Origin: an uncultured Marinobacterium sp.
GTDB lineage: Bacteria; Pseudomonadota; Gammaproteobacteria; Pseudomonadales; Balneatricaceae
Length of the DNA: 64,000 nucleotides
Assembly (NCBI GenBank): GCA_947501565.1
Contig: CANMWJ010000020.1
Coordinates: forward strand, 1-64,000
Direction of reading: 5' to 3'
The number at the start of each line of letters is the position of its first letter. The first letter of the stretch is position 1. The notes under the pieces were generated by a model. The model worked only from the letters and a program-made list of their open reading frames with translations. It made no database searches and was not told the origin of the DNA. This document shows positions 51,722 to 63,356 of this stretch, piece after piece. The translations under genes and the position numbers were made by a program.

Positions 51722-53212
51722 TCAGTATTCCGGGTAGAGAATATTAAGCGGTACCGAACGGCTGCCTTCTACCACGATAGCGGCGTGCTTACGTTTCAGC
51801 TGACGCGGTTCGGATACACCACAGGAGTGCGCGATCATCTCCACCTCGCGCACCAGGTGCTCGTGGTAGTTTTTCACACGTTCGGCTTTATCCTCCGGCA
51901 CCAGTCCCCGCTGCAGATCCGGGTCATGGGTGGTGATGCCGGTCGGGCAGGTATTCTTATTGCACTGCAGCGCCTGAATGCAGCCCAGCGCAAACATGAA
52001 ACCACGTGCGGAAACGACAAAGTCCGCGCCCATACAGATGGCACCGGCCACGTCGGTCGGATTGATCAGCTTGCCGGATGCCACAATGCGGATGCGCTCG
52101 CGCAGTTCGTACTCCACCAGTTTATTCACCAGGATCGGCAGACTTTCACGCAGCGGTAAACCAACGCTATCCATCAGCGGCATCGGCGCAGCACCGGTGC
52201 CGCCATCCGCGCTGTCCAGGGTGATAAAGTCCGGTGCAGACTCGATACCCCGTGACTTGATCGCCTCACAGAACTCATCCAGCCAATCAGCGCTGCCCAG
52301 CACCAGCTTAAAACCACAGGGTTTGCCGCTGATTTCACGTACACGTCCCACCATATCAAGCAGGTCGTCGATATTGGCGATGTCGGGATGACGGTTGGGG
52401 CTCATTGACGCCGTACCCACCGGGATACCACGGATCGCCGCTATCTCCTCGCTTACCTTCTCCCCCGGCAGGATGCCGCCTTTGCCCGGCTTGGCGCCCT
52501 GGCTGAGTTTGATTTCAAACATTTTTACCTGAGGTAGCGCGGCTTTCTCAAGCAACTTGTCTTCATCCAGGCCGCCTTCATCGTTGCGCACACCGTATTT
52601 TGCGGTACCGATCTGGTAGACAATGTCGCAGCCCCCTTCCAGGTGATAGGGAGATACACCGCCCTCACCCGTATTCATCCAGCAACCCGCTTCCCGCGCA
52701 CCGTTCGCCAGTGCCAGTACAGCAGGTTTTGAGAGCGCCCCGAAGCTCATACCGGAGATGTTGAAAAAAGAGGGGGCATCGTAGGGCTCACGGCAGAAAG
52801 GGCCAATACGCAGCGGTTGAGTGGCGCTGGCGTCCTCTTTCAGAGTCGGGAAGGGACAGCTTAGAAACAGGTAGGTGCCGGGCACGCGCAGATCTCGGCT
52901 GGAGCCAAACGCGATCATGTTGTCGACGTTTTTCGCTGCGCGGTATACCCAGGAACGCTGGGCGCGGTTGAACGGCATCTCTTCACGGTCCATGGCGAAG
53001 AAGTACTGGCGGAAAAACTCGCCCAGATGCTCGAAGATATAACGGAAGCGTCCGACCAGCGGGTAGTTGCGGCGGATCGCTTGTTTGGTCTGATGTTTAT
53101 CGATCTGATAGATCACCGCTGCGGCAATCGCACCGCCCACGACAATCAGAAAGAAGAGCGCACCAAAGAATGCGATAAAGTTAATCGCAAAATTCGTGAC
53201 CGTATCGTTCAT
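51722..53212 (-). CDS. Membrane-anchored FMN-dependent glutamate synthase-like protein
   Basis: A 496-residue protein. An N-terminal helix (about 14-36) is followed by a glutamate-synthase central FMN domain: NISGMSFGALSKPAVLALANGA, MNTGEGGVSPYH, KLSQGAKPGKGGILPGEKV, DFITLDSADGGTGAAPMPLMD and MGADFVVSARGFMFALGC. The CNKNTCPTGI cysteines fit a 3Fe-4S cluster. No glutaminase domain is present. The real substrate of these stand-alone enzymes is often not glutamate. Next to glmS, but separated by its own promoter and terminator. Confidence 0.88.
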   Translation of the reverse strand: MNDTVTNFAINFIAFFGALFFLIVVGGAIAAAVIYQIDKHQTKQAIRRNYPLVGRFRYIFEHLGEFFRQYFFAMDREEMPFNRAQRSWVYRAAKNVDNMIAFGSSRDLRVPGTYLFLSCPFPTLKEDASATQPLRIGPFCREPYDAPSFFNISGMSFGALSKPAVLALANGAREAGCWMNTGEGGVSPYHLEGGCDIVYQIGTAKYGVRNDEGGLDEDKLLEKAALPQVKMFEIKLSQGAKPGKGGILPGEKVSEEIAAIRGIPVGTASMSPNRHPDIANIDDLLDMVGRVREISGKPCGFKLVLGSADWLDEFCEAIKSRGIESAPDFITLDSADGGTGAAPMPLMDSVGLPLRESLPILVNKLVEYELRERIRIVASGKLINPTDVAGAICMGADFVVSARGFMFALGCIQALQCNKNTCPTGITTHDPDLQRGLVPEDKAERVKNYHEHLVREVEMIAHSCGVSEPRQLKRKHAAIVVEGSRSVPLNILYPEY

Positions 53213-53373
53213 ACCACCTCCACTGCTGGAATATGAAACCGGTGTGGCTCAGATCCCTGTATTTATTAGAGTTATTTCAGGCAGTGTAACGGAACGCATG
53301 ATTGTTAAACAAACCGAATCGCATCACTGACCGTCCGATCCAATGCTGCCATCGATATATGATTTATATCTGA

Positions 53374-53400
53374 AAAAAATAGCGGCCGAAGCCGCTATTT
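53374..53400 (-). terminator. Terminator of glmU-glmS
   Basis: Read leftward, AAATAGCGGC and GCCGCTATTT pair around a TTCG tetraloop and end in a run of T. 35 nt after the glmS stop. Confidence 0.9.
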
Positions 53401-53435
53401 CTGAATGGTTATGATGGGTATTACACCAGGTGTAA

Positions 53436-55262
53436 TTACTCCACGGTCACCGATTTCGCCAGGTTACGTGGCTGGTCCACATCGGTACCTTTAAGCACCG
53501 CAACATAGTAGGACAGCAGCTGCAGCGGGATGGTGTAGACGATCGCTTCCAGAATCGGCGCTACATCAGGAACCTGCAGGACGTGTACGCCCTCCTCCTG
53601 CTGCAGATCCTTGCTGTCACCGGCAAAGACAAACAGCTCACCGCCGCGCGCCTGAACCTCTTGCAGGTTGGCTTTCAGCTTATCCAGCATGCCGTTCTTA
53701 GGAGCAACGGTAACAACCGGCATATCCTTGTCGACCAGCGCCAGTGGACCGTGCTTCAGCTCACCCGCCGGGTAGGATTCAGCGTGGATGTAGGAGATCT
53801 CCTTCAGCTTCAGCGCACCTTCCATCGCCACCGGATACAGCGGGCCACGACCCAGGAACAGGCTGTGGTGTTTCTCAGCGAACGCCGCAGACATCGCTTC
53901 GATATCGGCATCCATCGCCAGCGCTTCTTCCAGCTTCTGTGGCAGCGTCTGCAACGCGTTTACGATCTCTGTCTCTTTAGCTTCGGTCAGTCCGTGACGG
54001 CGACCCAGCGCCAGCGTAGTCAGCAACAGGCCAACCAGCTGGGTGGTGAACGCTTTGGTGGACGCAACACCGATCTCCGGACCCGCGTTGGTCATCAGAC
54101 TCAGGTCGGATTCACGTACCAGTGAGCTGCCCGGCACGTTACATACGGTCAGGCTGGCCAGAACTTTGTCTTTAATCTCACGCAGCGCCGCCAGGGTGTC
54201 GGCGGTTTCACCGGACTGGGAGATGCTCAGGAACAGGGTACCTTCCGGCAGCACCACCTTGCGGTAACGGAACTCACTGGCCACTTCAACCAGACATGGG
54301 ATGCCCACCAGGTCTTCAATCCAGTATTTGGCAACCAAGCCAGCATGGTAGCTGGTACCACAGGCCACGATCTGAACCTGTTTCACCTGATCAAAGATCT
54401 CAGACGCGTCAGCGCCAAACGCCTGCTCCAGCAGACGGCCGTTAGCCATACGGCCCTCCATGGTCGCCTGAACCACGGTTGGCTGTTCGTAGATTTCCTT
54501 CAGCATGTAGTGCTTGAACTCACCCTTGTCGGCAGCGGAAACTCCGTGCTTGTATTGGTGAATCTCGCGCTCTACCGGCTGTGCGTTCTTATCCCAGATC
54601 TGAACCTCTTCGGTGGTCAGGCAGGCAAAGTCGCCCTCGTCCAGAAAGATAAAACGGTCGGTTACCTGCAGCAGAGCGAGCTGATCGGAGGCGATAAAGT
54701 TCTCACCGATACCCACGCCGACAACCAGCGGGCTGCCCTGACGGGCACAGATCAGACGGTCCGGGTTATCCTGCTCCATCACACCCAATGCGAAAGCACC
54801 TTCCAAACGTTCAACGCTGTTGCGTACTGCGTCGATCAGTTCTACACCGCTATTCAGTTGGTCGCAGATCAGGTGAGCAACCACTTCAGTATCTGTGTCA
54901 GAGGTAAATTCGAAGCCTTTTTTGATCAGTTCACGCTTCAGCACTTCGAAGTTTTCGATAATGCCGTTGTGCACGATCGCCAAACGCGGACCGGACATAT
55001 GCGGGTGCGCGTTTTTCTCCAGCGGCTTACCGTGGGTCGCCCAACGGGTGTGGGCAATACCCAGAGAACCCGGCAGAGGCTGTTCTTCCAGCGCATCAGC
55101 CAGTGACTGGACTTTACCGGTCGCACGGCGGCGGTCGATTGCTTCGCCGTTCCACACCGCCATACCGGCAGAGTCATAACCGCGATATTCAAGACGGCGC
55201 AGGCCTTCCAGCAGAATTTCAGAAACAGGACGCGCTGCAACCGCGCCAACAATGCCACACAT
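53436..55262 (-). CDS. glmS: Glutamine-fructose-6-phosphate aminotransferase
   Basis: Makes glucosamine-6-phosphate, first step to UDP-GlcNAc. 608 residues starting MCGIVGAVA, where Cys2 is the glutaminase nucleophile after Met removal. Glutaminase domain to about 240 (HTRWATHGKP, HNGIIENF), two SIS domains (CGTSYHAGL, SISQSGETADTLAAL; LGRGPLYPVAMEGALKLKE) and the final NLAKSVTVE. The ATG at 55262 has AGGAGA upstream. Ten nt after glmU. Confidence 0.96.
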   Translation of the reverse strand: MCGIVGAVAARPVSEILLEGLRRLEYRGYDSAGMAVWNGEAIDRRRATGKVQSLADALEEQPLPGSLGIAHTRWATHGKPLEKNAHPHMSGPRLAIVHNGIIENFEVLKRELIKKGFEFTSDTDTEVVAHLICDQLNSGVELIDAVRNSVERLEGAFALGVMEQDNPDRLICARQGSPLVVGVGIGENFIASDQLALLQVTDRFIFLDEGDFACLTTEEVQIWDKNAQPVEREIHQYKHGVSAADKGEFKHYMLKEIYEQPTVVQATMEGRMANGRLLEQAFGADASEIFDQVKQVQIVACGTSYHAGLVAKYWIEDLVGIPCLVEVASEFRYRKVVLPEGTLFLSISQSGETADTLAALREIKDKVLASLTVCNVPGSSLVRESDLSLMTNAGPEIGVASTKAFTTQLVGLLLTTLALGRRHGLTEAKETEIVNALQTLPQKLEEALAMDADIEAMSAAFAEKHHSLFLGRGPLYPVAMEGALKLKEISYIHAESYPAGELKHGPLALVDKDMPVVTVAPKNGMLDKLKANLQEVQARGGELFVFAGDSKDLQQEEGVHVLQVPDVAPILEAIVYTIPLQLLSYYVAVLKGTDVDQPRNLAKSVTVE

Positions 55263-55272
55263 ATTGCTCTCC

Positions 55273-56637
55273 TTAGCTTTTCTTAACCGGACGCTGCCAG
55301 CTGCTGAGGTTGGTCTGTTTACCGCGGGCCACAGCCAGCTGGTCATCTTCAACGGTTTTGGTAATCGTAGAACCAGCGCCTACAGTTGCACCGGCTCCTA
55401 CTTTAACAGGCGCTACCAGGGAGCTGTTAGAACCGATAAAGGCACCGTCACCAATCTCGGTCAGGGATTTGTTTACGCCGTCGTAGTTACAGGTGATGGT
55501 GCCTGCGCCGACGTTAACGTTTTTGCCAATGTTGGCGTCGCCGACGTAGGTCAGGTGGTTGACCTTGGAACCTTCACCAATGATCGCCTTCTTCGTTTCG
55601 ACGAAGTTGCCTACTTTAGCTTTATTGGCCAGCTCAGTACCCGGGCGCAGGCGGGCATATGGGCCTACATCACAGTTCTCAGCCACGACCGCATCTTCCA
55701 GCAGGGAGTTCGCCTTGATTACGGTACCGTCGCCGATACGGCTGTTACGGATCACACAGTTGGATTCGATACGTACGTTGCTACCGATATGTACGTCGCC
55801 TTCCAGCACCACGTTCACATCGATCCAGATATCGTTGCCCTGAGTTACAGTACCGCGTACATCAACACGTGCAGGATCCGCCAGAGTTGCGCCGTTAACC
55901 ATCAGTTCTTCTGCGTTACGCAGCTGGAACCAGCGCTCCAGCTCAGCCAGCTGTACGCGGTTGTTAACCCCCTGCACTTCCTGCTCGGTCTCAGGCTGGA
56001 TCGCTTTGATCGCCACACCCTGTTTAGCCGCCATCGCAATAATATCGGTCAGGTAGTATTCGCCCTGTGCATTTTCAGACGAGAGCTGTGGCAACCAGTC
56101 ATTCAGTTTGCTGGCAGACACCGCCAGAATACCGGTATTTACTTCAGCGATCGCCAGTTGTTCAGGAGATGCATCTTTGTGCTCAACGATCGCGACAACA
56201 TTATCGCTGTCGTCGCGCACAATACGGCCGTAACCGGTCGGGTCCTGCAGATCAACGGTCAGCAGTCCAAAGTCGCCGGCTTCAGCAATAGACACCAGCT
56301 CCTGCATGGTTTCAGCACTTGTCAGTGGAACATCACCGTACAATACCAGTACTGTGCTATCCGCAGAGACGCCTGGCATCGCCTGGGCAACAGCATGGCC
56401 TGTACCCAGCTGTTCTGCCTGCAAGGCAAATTGCACATCCTGCCCATCCAGCTGGGCGCGTACTTTCTCTGCGCCGTGTCCGATCACTACGTGGACAGAA
56501 GCGTCGTCCGTGCTACGGGCGTTATCGATCACGTGCTGCACCATCGGCTTACCGCCGACAGCGTGCAACACTTTAGGAAGTGCGGATTTCATTCGGCTAC
56601 CCTGTCCGGCAGCCAGAATAACGACATCTACTGACAT
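55273..56637 (-). CDS. glmU: Bifunctional GlcN-1-P acetyltransferase / GlcNAc-1-P uridyltransferase
   Basis: Last two steps to UDP-GlcNAc for peptidoglycan and LPS. 454 residues. Uridyltransferase part has VVILAAGQGSRMKSALPKVLH and VLVLYGDVPL. The C-terminal left-handed beta-helix has hexapeptide repeats from about 250, with the acetyltransferase segments RPGTELANKAKVGNFVETKKA and TCNYDG. The ATG at 56637 gives the usual MSVDVVILAAG start. Operon with glmS. Confidence 0.96.
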   Translation of the reverse strand: MSVDVVILAAGQGSRMKSALPKVLHAVGGKPMVQHVIDNARSTDDASVHVVIGHGAEKVRAQLDGQDVQFALQAEQLGTGHAVAQAMPGVSADSTVLVLYGDVPLTSAETMQELVSIAEAGDFGLLTVDLQDPTGYGRIVRDDSDNVVAIVEHKDASPEQLAIAEVNTGILAVSASKLNDWLPQLSSENAQGEYYLTDIIAMAAKQGVAIKAIQPETEQEVQGVNNRVQLAELERWFQLRNAEELMVNGATLADPARVDVRGTVTQGNDIWIDVNVVLEGDVHIGSNVRIESNCVIRNSRIGDGTVIKANSLLEDAVVAENCDVGPYARLRPGTELANKAKVGNFVETKKAIIGEGSKVNHLTYVGDANIGKNVNVGAGTITCNYDGVNKSLTEIGDGAFIGSNSSLVAPVKVGAGATVGAGSTITKTVEDDQLAVARGKQTNLSSWQRPVKKS

Positions 56638-56759
56638 AGTGGGTTGAGTTCCTTGGCCTACTGACCTGATCAAAGAATTTCGCTTGTTAAATTGGATCGC
56701 AGCACTTTAAATTAATCCCTAGGTAATGCAATACAGCTTGTCATAAATAAATTGACAAA

Positions 56760-57500
56760 ATGAATGATAAAATTTTTGAACAACTTGGGCTAAGTGCTCG
56801 TGAGGTCACGCTGTACCGTACCCTGCTCACGCTTGGCCCCAGCTCAATCCGGACAATTGCCGAACAGTCGGGCATCAACCGTGGCACTGCTTATGAATGC
56901 CTGAAAGAGATGCAACTCAAAGGCGTTGTCACGTACCTGCCAAAGGGCAAACGTCGTTACTTCTCTCCCCGGGATCCGGACGTGCTGTTACAGATGGCAG
57001 AGGAGCGCAGACAATCGCTGGATCAGGCGATCGATCAGCTTAAAAGCCGGGTGATTCCAGAACTACATCATCTGCGCCCTGCCTTTAACACCGCCAACGT
57101 TCAGTTCTATGAGGGTGACGCAGGAATTGAGCTGGTACTCAGAGACATACTTAATACGGTATCGCAGCAGCAGGTGCGTGAGTATTCCGTGTTTTCCTCT
57201 AAGCCAATCCGTGCCCATCTCTACCGCCCTTTCCCAAACTTCACCAACCAACGGATACAGAAACAGATTGGGGTTCGCGTTATAGCCATCGGTGAAGGGG
57301 GGGAAGACGCAAAACTGTCGGAACGTAAGTGGATTCGTACTGAAGGACCGGTAGACGCGGCTTATATTGCGCTGTATCCGCCAAAAATTGCCATTATTTC
57401 ACTGGCGTCAGAAAACTACCCTACGGCTGTGGTGATCGATTCCAAAGAGGTCGCCGCGGCACAGCAGATCGTGTTCGATACACTCTGGGGGTTGCTGTAA
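56760..57500 (+). CDS. TrmB-family transcriptional regulator
   Basis: A 246-residue regulator. TrmB-type winged helix-turn-helix at about 5-75 (LGLSAREVTLYRTLLTLGPSSIRTIAEQSGINRGTAYECLKEM), a helix, and a C-terminal sensor-like domain (VQFYEGDAGIELVLRDILNTV...YSVFSSKPIRAHLYRPFPNFTNQRI). Divergent from glmU with 122 nt between, so control of glmUS is possible. No clear ribosome-binding site precedes the ATG. Confidence 0.8.
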   Translation: MNDKIFEQLGLSAREVTLYRTLLTLGPSSIRTIAEQSGINRGTAYECLKEMQLKGVVTYLPKGKRRYFSPRDPDVLLQMAEERRQSLDQAIDQLKSRVIPELHHLRPAFNTANVQFYEGDAGIELVLRDILNTVSQQQVREYSVFSSKPIRAHLYRPFPNFTNQRIQKQIGVRVIAIGEGGEDAKLSERKWIRTEGPVDAAYIALYPPKIAIISLASENYPTAVVIDSKEVAAAQQIVFDTLWGLL

Positions 57501-57522
57501 AAAATCTTAAACAGGTAGAAAC

Positions 57523-57550
57523 AAAAAAGGCAGCCAGAGGCTGCCTTTTT
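57523..57550. terminator. Bidirectional terminator between the TrmB-type gene and atpC
   Basis: GGCAGCC-AGA-GGCTGCC flanked by A and T runs. It ends both the regulator gene and the atp operon. Confidence 0.92.
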
Positions 57551-57581
57551 AATGGGGTAGAGTCGCTTAGCGACAGCCGAA

Positions 57582-58007
57582 TTAACGGCCGAGCTTTTGG
57601 CGAATCTGCTGCAAGGTACGCAGCTGAGCTGCTGCTTCTGCAAGCTGGGAAGCTGCTTTCGAGTATTCAAACTCGGAAGTTTTATCAGCCATCGCCTGCT
57701 CAGCGTGCTTCTGCGCTTCCATTGCTGCAGCTTCATCCAGATCACCTGCGTGCAGAGCGGTGTCTGCCAGGACGGTGATCTTGTGAGGCTGAACTTCCAG
57801 GAAGCCGCCAGAGATATAGAAAATATCCTGCTCGCCGCCCTGCTTACGCAGCTCGACAGGGCCTGGTTTCAGTTCCGACAGGAGCGGAGCGTGACCCGGG
57901 TAGATACCCAGGTCACCCAGGCTACCTGTTACGGATACGAACTCGATCAGGCCAGAGAATACTTCTTCTTCAGCACTTACGATGTCGCAATGAACAGTCA
58001 TAGCCAT
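57582..58007 (-). CDS. atpC: ATP synthase F1 subunit epsilon
   Basis: A 141-residue subunit of the central stalk that can inhibit the enzyme. N-terminal beta-sandwich ([36 protein letters not shown]) and C-terminal two-helix part (about 90-140). Last gene of the atp operon, 38 nt after atpD. Confidence 0.95.
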   Translation of the reverse strand: MAMTVHCDIVSAEEEVFSGLIEFVSVTGSLGDLGIYPGHAPLLSELKPGPVELRKQGGEQDIFYISGGFLEVQPHKITVLADTALHAGDLDEAAAMEAQKHAEQAMADKTSEFEYSKAASQLAEAAAQLRTLQQIRQKLGR

Positions 58008-58045
58008 GTTATTTACCTCTTAAAGGTGTTTCCGCCGGGACCTGA

Positions 58046-59434
<1,389 letters not shown>

Positions 59435-59458
59435 TTAACTTTTAAACCTGTTGACTGC

Positions 59459-60322
59459 TTATACAGCAGCAGCACCACCAACGATCTCAGAGATTTCCTG
59501 AGTGATCGCAGCCTGACGCGCTTTGTTGTAGACCATCTGAAGTTCATCGATCAGATTGCCTGCGTTGTCAGTTGCGTTCTTCATCGCCAGCATACGGGCT
59601 GCCTGTTCACAGGCGTTATTCTCAACCACCGCCTGGTACACCAGAGACTCGATATAACGAAGAAGCAGACCATTCAGAAGGTCTTTTGCTTCTGGCTCGT
59701 AGATGTAGTCCCAGTGATGGTTAAGACGTTCATCGTCGTCTTCTGCCTTCAGTGGAAGCACCTGTTCGACGTTCGGCTTCTGCGTCATTGTGTTCACGAA
59801 TTCGTTAGACACAATGTACAGCTTGTCCAGCTTGCCTTCATCGTAACTATCCAGCATCACTTTTACGGCACCGATCAGATCACCAACCTCTGGCTGGTCA
59901 CCCAGATGGGTTTTTGCCGCAACAACGTTGCCACCATAGTTTTTGAAGAATGCAACCGCTTTGGAACCCAGTGCGCAGACGTCGATCTCAACGTTCTGGT
60001 CGTGAGCTTCCTTCATGCTGGAAACAGCTGCTTTAAAAGCGTTTACGTTCAAACCACCACACAGGCCGCGATCGGTCGATACCACAATAAAACCGACGCG
60101 TTTAGTCTCACGCTCCTGCATGTACAAGTGAGTGTACTCAGGGTTGGACTTGGCCAGGTGCTGAATTACGCCACGGATGCTCCGCGCGTATGGGCGGGAC
60201 GACTGCATGCGATCCTGGGCCTTACGCATTTTAGATGCAGCAACCATTTCCATGGCGCTGGTGATCTTACGCGTACTACCGATGCTCGCAATTTGCGTCT
60301 TAATTTCTTTTCCGACTGCCAT
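59459..60322 (-). CDS. atpG: ATP synthase F1 subunit gamma
   Basis: Rotor subunit of 287 residues. N-terminal coiled-coil helix ([28 protein letters not shown]), GDRGLCGG-like [11 protein letters not shown] and the C-terminal helix ([34 protein letters not shown]). Between atpA and atpD. Confidence 0.96.
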   Translation of the reverse strand: MAVGKEIKTQIASIGSTRKITSAMEMVAASKMRKAQDRMQSSRPYARSIRGVIQHLAKSNPEYTHLYMQERETKRVGFIVVSTDRGLCGGLNVNAFKAAVSSMKEAHDQNVEIDVCALGSKAVAFFKNYGGNVVAAKTHLGDQPEVGDLIGAVKVMLDSYDEGKLDKLYIVSNEFVNTMTQKPNVEQVLPLKAEDDDERLNHHWDYIYEPEAKDLLNGLLLRYIESLVYQAVVENNACEQAARMLAMKNATDNAGNLIDELQMVYNKARQAAITQEISEIVGGAAAV

Positions 60323-60400
60323 AGTTCCGCCTTCTTAACCTTGACTTAGTGTACGGTCTGCACTGCAGCGCAGCGCAGACCACTTACTCTTAGCGAGTAA

Positions 60401-61945
60401 TTACCAAGTCTGGGTAGACTTGAACTTCTCGATACCAGCCTTGAACTGCGCAGCGATTTCGTCGTTGTAGCCGCCAGTTTCGTTGATCTTAGCCATCAGG
60501 TCAGCGTATTCGCCGTTGAAGTAAGAGATCAGCGCAGCTTCGAAATCCAGAATCTTGTTCAGGTCGATATCGTTCAGGTAACCTTCGTTGGCAGCGTACA
60601 GGCTCAGACCCATGTCAGCTACGGACATTGGAGAGTACTGTTTCTGCTTCATCAGCTCGGTTACAGCCTGACCGTGCTCCAGCTGAGCACGAGTAGCATC
60701 GTCAAGGTCAGAAGCGAACTGTGCGAATGCCGCCAGTTCACGGTACTGAGCCAGAGCCAGACGAACACCACCACCCAGTTTCTTGATGATCTTAGTCTGA
60801 GCTGCACCACCTACACGGGATACAGACAGACCTGCGTTGATCGCAGGACGAACACCAGAGTTGAACAGGTCAGTTTCCAGGAAGATCTGACCGTCGGTGA
60901 TGGAGATAACGTTGGTTGGTACGAACGCGGATACGTCACCACCCTGAGTTTCGATTACTGGCAGTGCAGTCAGGGAACCAGTCTGGCCCTTAACTTCGCC
61001 GTCAGTGAACTTCTCAACGTAGTCAGCGTTAACACGCGCAGCACGCTCCAGCAGACGGGAGTGCAAGTAGAATACGTCACCAGGGTATGCTTCACGACCC
61101 GGTGGACGACGCAACAGCAGGGAGATCTGACGGTATGCCCATGCCTGTTTAGTCAGGTCATCGTATACGATCAGTGCATCTTCACCGCGGTCACGGAAGT
61201 ATTCACCCATGGAGCAACCAGCGTATGGAGCCAGGAACTGCATCGCAGCTGGATCAGCAGCGCCTGCAGCAACTACGATGGTGTGATCCATCGCGCCGTG
61301 CTCTTCCAGCTTACGTACTACGTTAGCGATAGTGGACTGTTTCTGACCCACAGCTACGTAGATACACTTAACGCCGGTACCTTTCTGGTTGATGATCGCG
61401 TCGATAGCGATCGCAGATTTACCAATCTGACGGTCGCCGATGATCAGCTCACGCTGGCCACGACCGATTGGTACCATGGAGTCGATAGACTTCAGACCGG
61501 TCTGTACCGGCTGGTCTACGGACTGACGCTCGATTACACCAGGTGCAACCTTCTCTACAGCGTCAAACAGTTTGGTTTCGATTGGGCCTTTACCGTCGAT
61601 AGGGTTACCCAGGGCGTCTACTACACGACCCAGCAGTTCCGTACCAACAGGTACTTCCAGGATTCGGCCAGTACAACGCGCGGTCATACCTTCAACCAGG
61701 TCCTGGTAGTCACCCAGAACTACAGCACCTACGGAGTCGCGCTCAAGGTTAAGCGCCATGCCGTAAACGCCGCCAGGGAATTCGATCATTTCCCCGTACA
61801 TAACGTCAGCGAGACCGTGAATCAGAATGATACCGTCGGATACGCTGACGATAGTGCCCTCATTACGGGCTTCAGAAGACACATCCAGCTTCTCGATGCG
61901 TTTCTTCAGAATCTCGCTGATCTCAGATGGATTCAGTTGCTGCAT
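60401..61945 (-). CDS. atpA: ATP synthase F1 subunit alpha
   Basis: Non-catalytic nucleotide-binding subunit of 514 residues. P-loop [61 protein letters not shown] and the VGGAAQ arginine-finger region ([16 protein letters not shown]). Usual length. Confidence 0.97.
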   Translation of the reverse strand: MQQLNPSEISEILKKRIEKLDVSSEARNEGTIVSVSDGIILIHGLADVMYGEMIEFPGGVYGMALNLERDSVGAVVLGDYQDLVEGMTARCTGRILEVPVGTELLGRVVDALGNPIDGKGPIETKLFDAVEKVAPGVIERQSVDQPVQTGLKSIDSMVPIGRGQRELIIGDRQIGKSAIAIDAIINQKGTGVKCIYVAVGQKQSTIANVVRKLEEHGAMDHTIVVAAGAADPAAMQFLAPYAGCSMGEYFRDRGEDALIVYDDLTKQAWAYRQISLLLRRPPGREAYPGDVFYLHSRLLERAARVNADYVEKFTDGEVKGQTGSLTALPVIETQGGDVSAFVPTNVISITDGQIFLETDLFNSGVRPAINAGLSVSRVGGAAQTKIIKKLGGGVRLALAQYRELAAFAQFASDLDDATRAQLEHGQAVTELMKQKQYSPMSVADMGLSLYAANEGYLNDIDLNKILDFEAALISYFNGEYADLMAKINETGGYNDEIAAQFKAGIEKFKSTQTW

Positions 61946-61960
61946 GTTTATTCCTCACAC

Positions 61961-62497
61961 TCAGGAATTCATAGCTTCGGCCAGCTTCGCGATACGTGCG
62001 CGAACAGAGCCATCGATAACCAGGTCGTCTGCGCGTACCACTACGCCACCCAGGATAGATTTGTCTACCTGTGTAGTCAGAGATACTTCGCGACCCAGCT
62101 TCGTGCCTAGTGCCTGAGCTAGTTTCTGTTGCTGCTGCTCATCCAGGTCAAATGCAGTAGTTACGTCGATAGCGACGGACTTCTGCTGATTTGCCTTCAG
62201 CTGCTCGAATTGTGCACTGATCTCAGGCAACAGTAGCAAACGCTGATTTTCAGCCAGCAAAGAAACAAAGTTCTTGCTGCCGTCGTTGATGTTCTCTTCG
62301 AGAACAGAGATCAACGCATCAGCTTTTTGCGTACTTGTCAGTCCTGGATTGCCGATAATCTGTTTCATGGTCTCGTCCTGAGCAACCGCACTTGCGGTTG
62401 CCAGAACTTCTGACCACTGATCCAGAGAACCCTGCTCCAGTGCATACTCAAAAGCAGCTTTGGTGTATGGGCGAGCGACTGTATTGAGTTCAGCCAT
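61961..62497 (-). CDS. atpH: ATP synthase F1 subunit delta
   Basis: Peripheral stalk subunit that joins F1 to the b dimer. About 178 residues with the helical N-terminal domain (VARPYTKAAFEYALEQGSLDQW) and the conserved C-terminus (VSLTTQVDKSILGGVVVRADDLVIDGSVRARIAKL). Of two adjacent ATGs, the second (62497) has the better spacing from GAGG. Confidence 0.95.
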   Translation of the reverse strand: MAELNTVARPYTKAAFEYALEQGSLDQWSEVLATASAVAQDETMKQIIGNPGLTSTQKADALISVLEENINDGSKNFVSLLAENQRLLLLPEISAQFEQLKANQQKSVAIDVTTAFDLDEQQQQKLAQALGTKLGREVSLTTQVDKSILGGVVVRADDLVIDGSVRARIAKLAEAMNS

Positions 62498-62509
62498 CAT
62501 AAACCTCGC

Positions 62510-62980
62510 TTAAAGCTCAGCTGCCAGTTTCTCAACGAGCTGCGCATGAGCCTGCTCATCAATAGAGGCTTCCAGGATCTTCTCAGCGCCAGCTACAGCC
62601 AGTACCGCTACCTGAGCACGCAGTGCTTCTTTAGCGCGGTTAGCTTCCTGCTCGATTTCAGCCTGAGCAGATGCTTTCACACGCTCAGCTTCTTCACGAG
62701 CCTGATCTTTGGCTTCGTCGATGATCTGGTTTGCCCGCTTATTGGCTTGTTCAATGATGGCGGCTGCTTCTTCTTTGCTCTGACGCATGTCCGCAGCGGC
62801 TTTTTCTTTCGCCAGTTGCAGGTCACGTTCAGCGCGGTCAGCAGCGTCCAGGCCTTCAGCAATTTTCTTCTTACGTTCTGCCAGCGCAGCCGTGATTGGC
62901 GGCCACACGTACTTCATGCAGAAGATAACGAAAATTGCGAATGCGATGGCCTGACCAATGATGGTTAGATTGATATTCAC
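62510..62980 (-). CDS. atpF: ATP synthase F0 subunit b
   Basis: A 156-residue stator subunit. One N-terminal membrane helix ([25 protein letters not shown]), then a long charged coiled coil rich in K, E, A and R, typical of the b dimer. Between atpE and atpH. Confidence 0.96.
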   Translation of the reverse strand: MNINLTIIGQAIAFAIFVIFCMKYVWPPITAALAERKKKIAEGLDAADRAERDLQLAKEKAAADMRQSKEEAAAIIEQANKRANQIIDEAKDQAREEAERVKASAQAEIEQEANRAKEALRAQVAVLAVAGAEKILEASIDEQAHAQLVEKLAAEL

Positions 62981-63056
62981 GCCATTACCTCTCGCGGTGT
63001 TTAGCTAATTAAAAGTAGGTGTCCCAAGGGACGTTCGATAACTACTTAAACTAGTC

Positions 63057-63299
<243 letters not shown>

Positions 63300-63356
63300 T
63301 TAAGTTTTGAAAGTTTAAAGATTAAATTTAAGTTATTTCTATTCAGTTGCTACGCA

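Noticed and set aside
55252-56634. Open frame of 460 codons on the plus strand over glmU
   Set aside because: Antisense to the complete glmU gene; no recognisable domain.
57523-57535. A third copy of the att core (AAAAAAGGCAGCC)
   Set aside because: Only 13 of 17 positions match and it is simply the A run and stem of an ordinary terminator.
60674-62110. Open frame of 478 codons on the plus strand over atpA and atpH
   Set aside because: It is antisense to highly biased, unmistakable ATP synthase genes; strong codon bias removes stop codons on the opposite strand. Its translation has no domain character.
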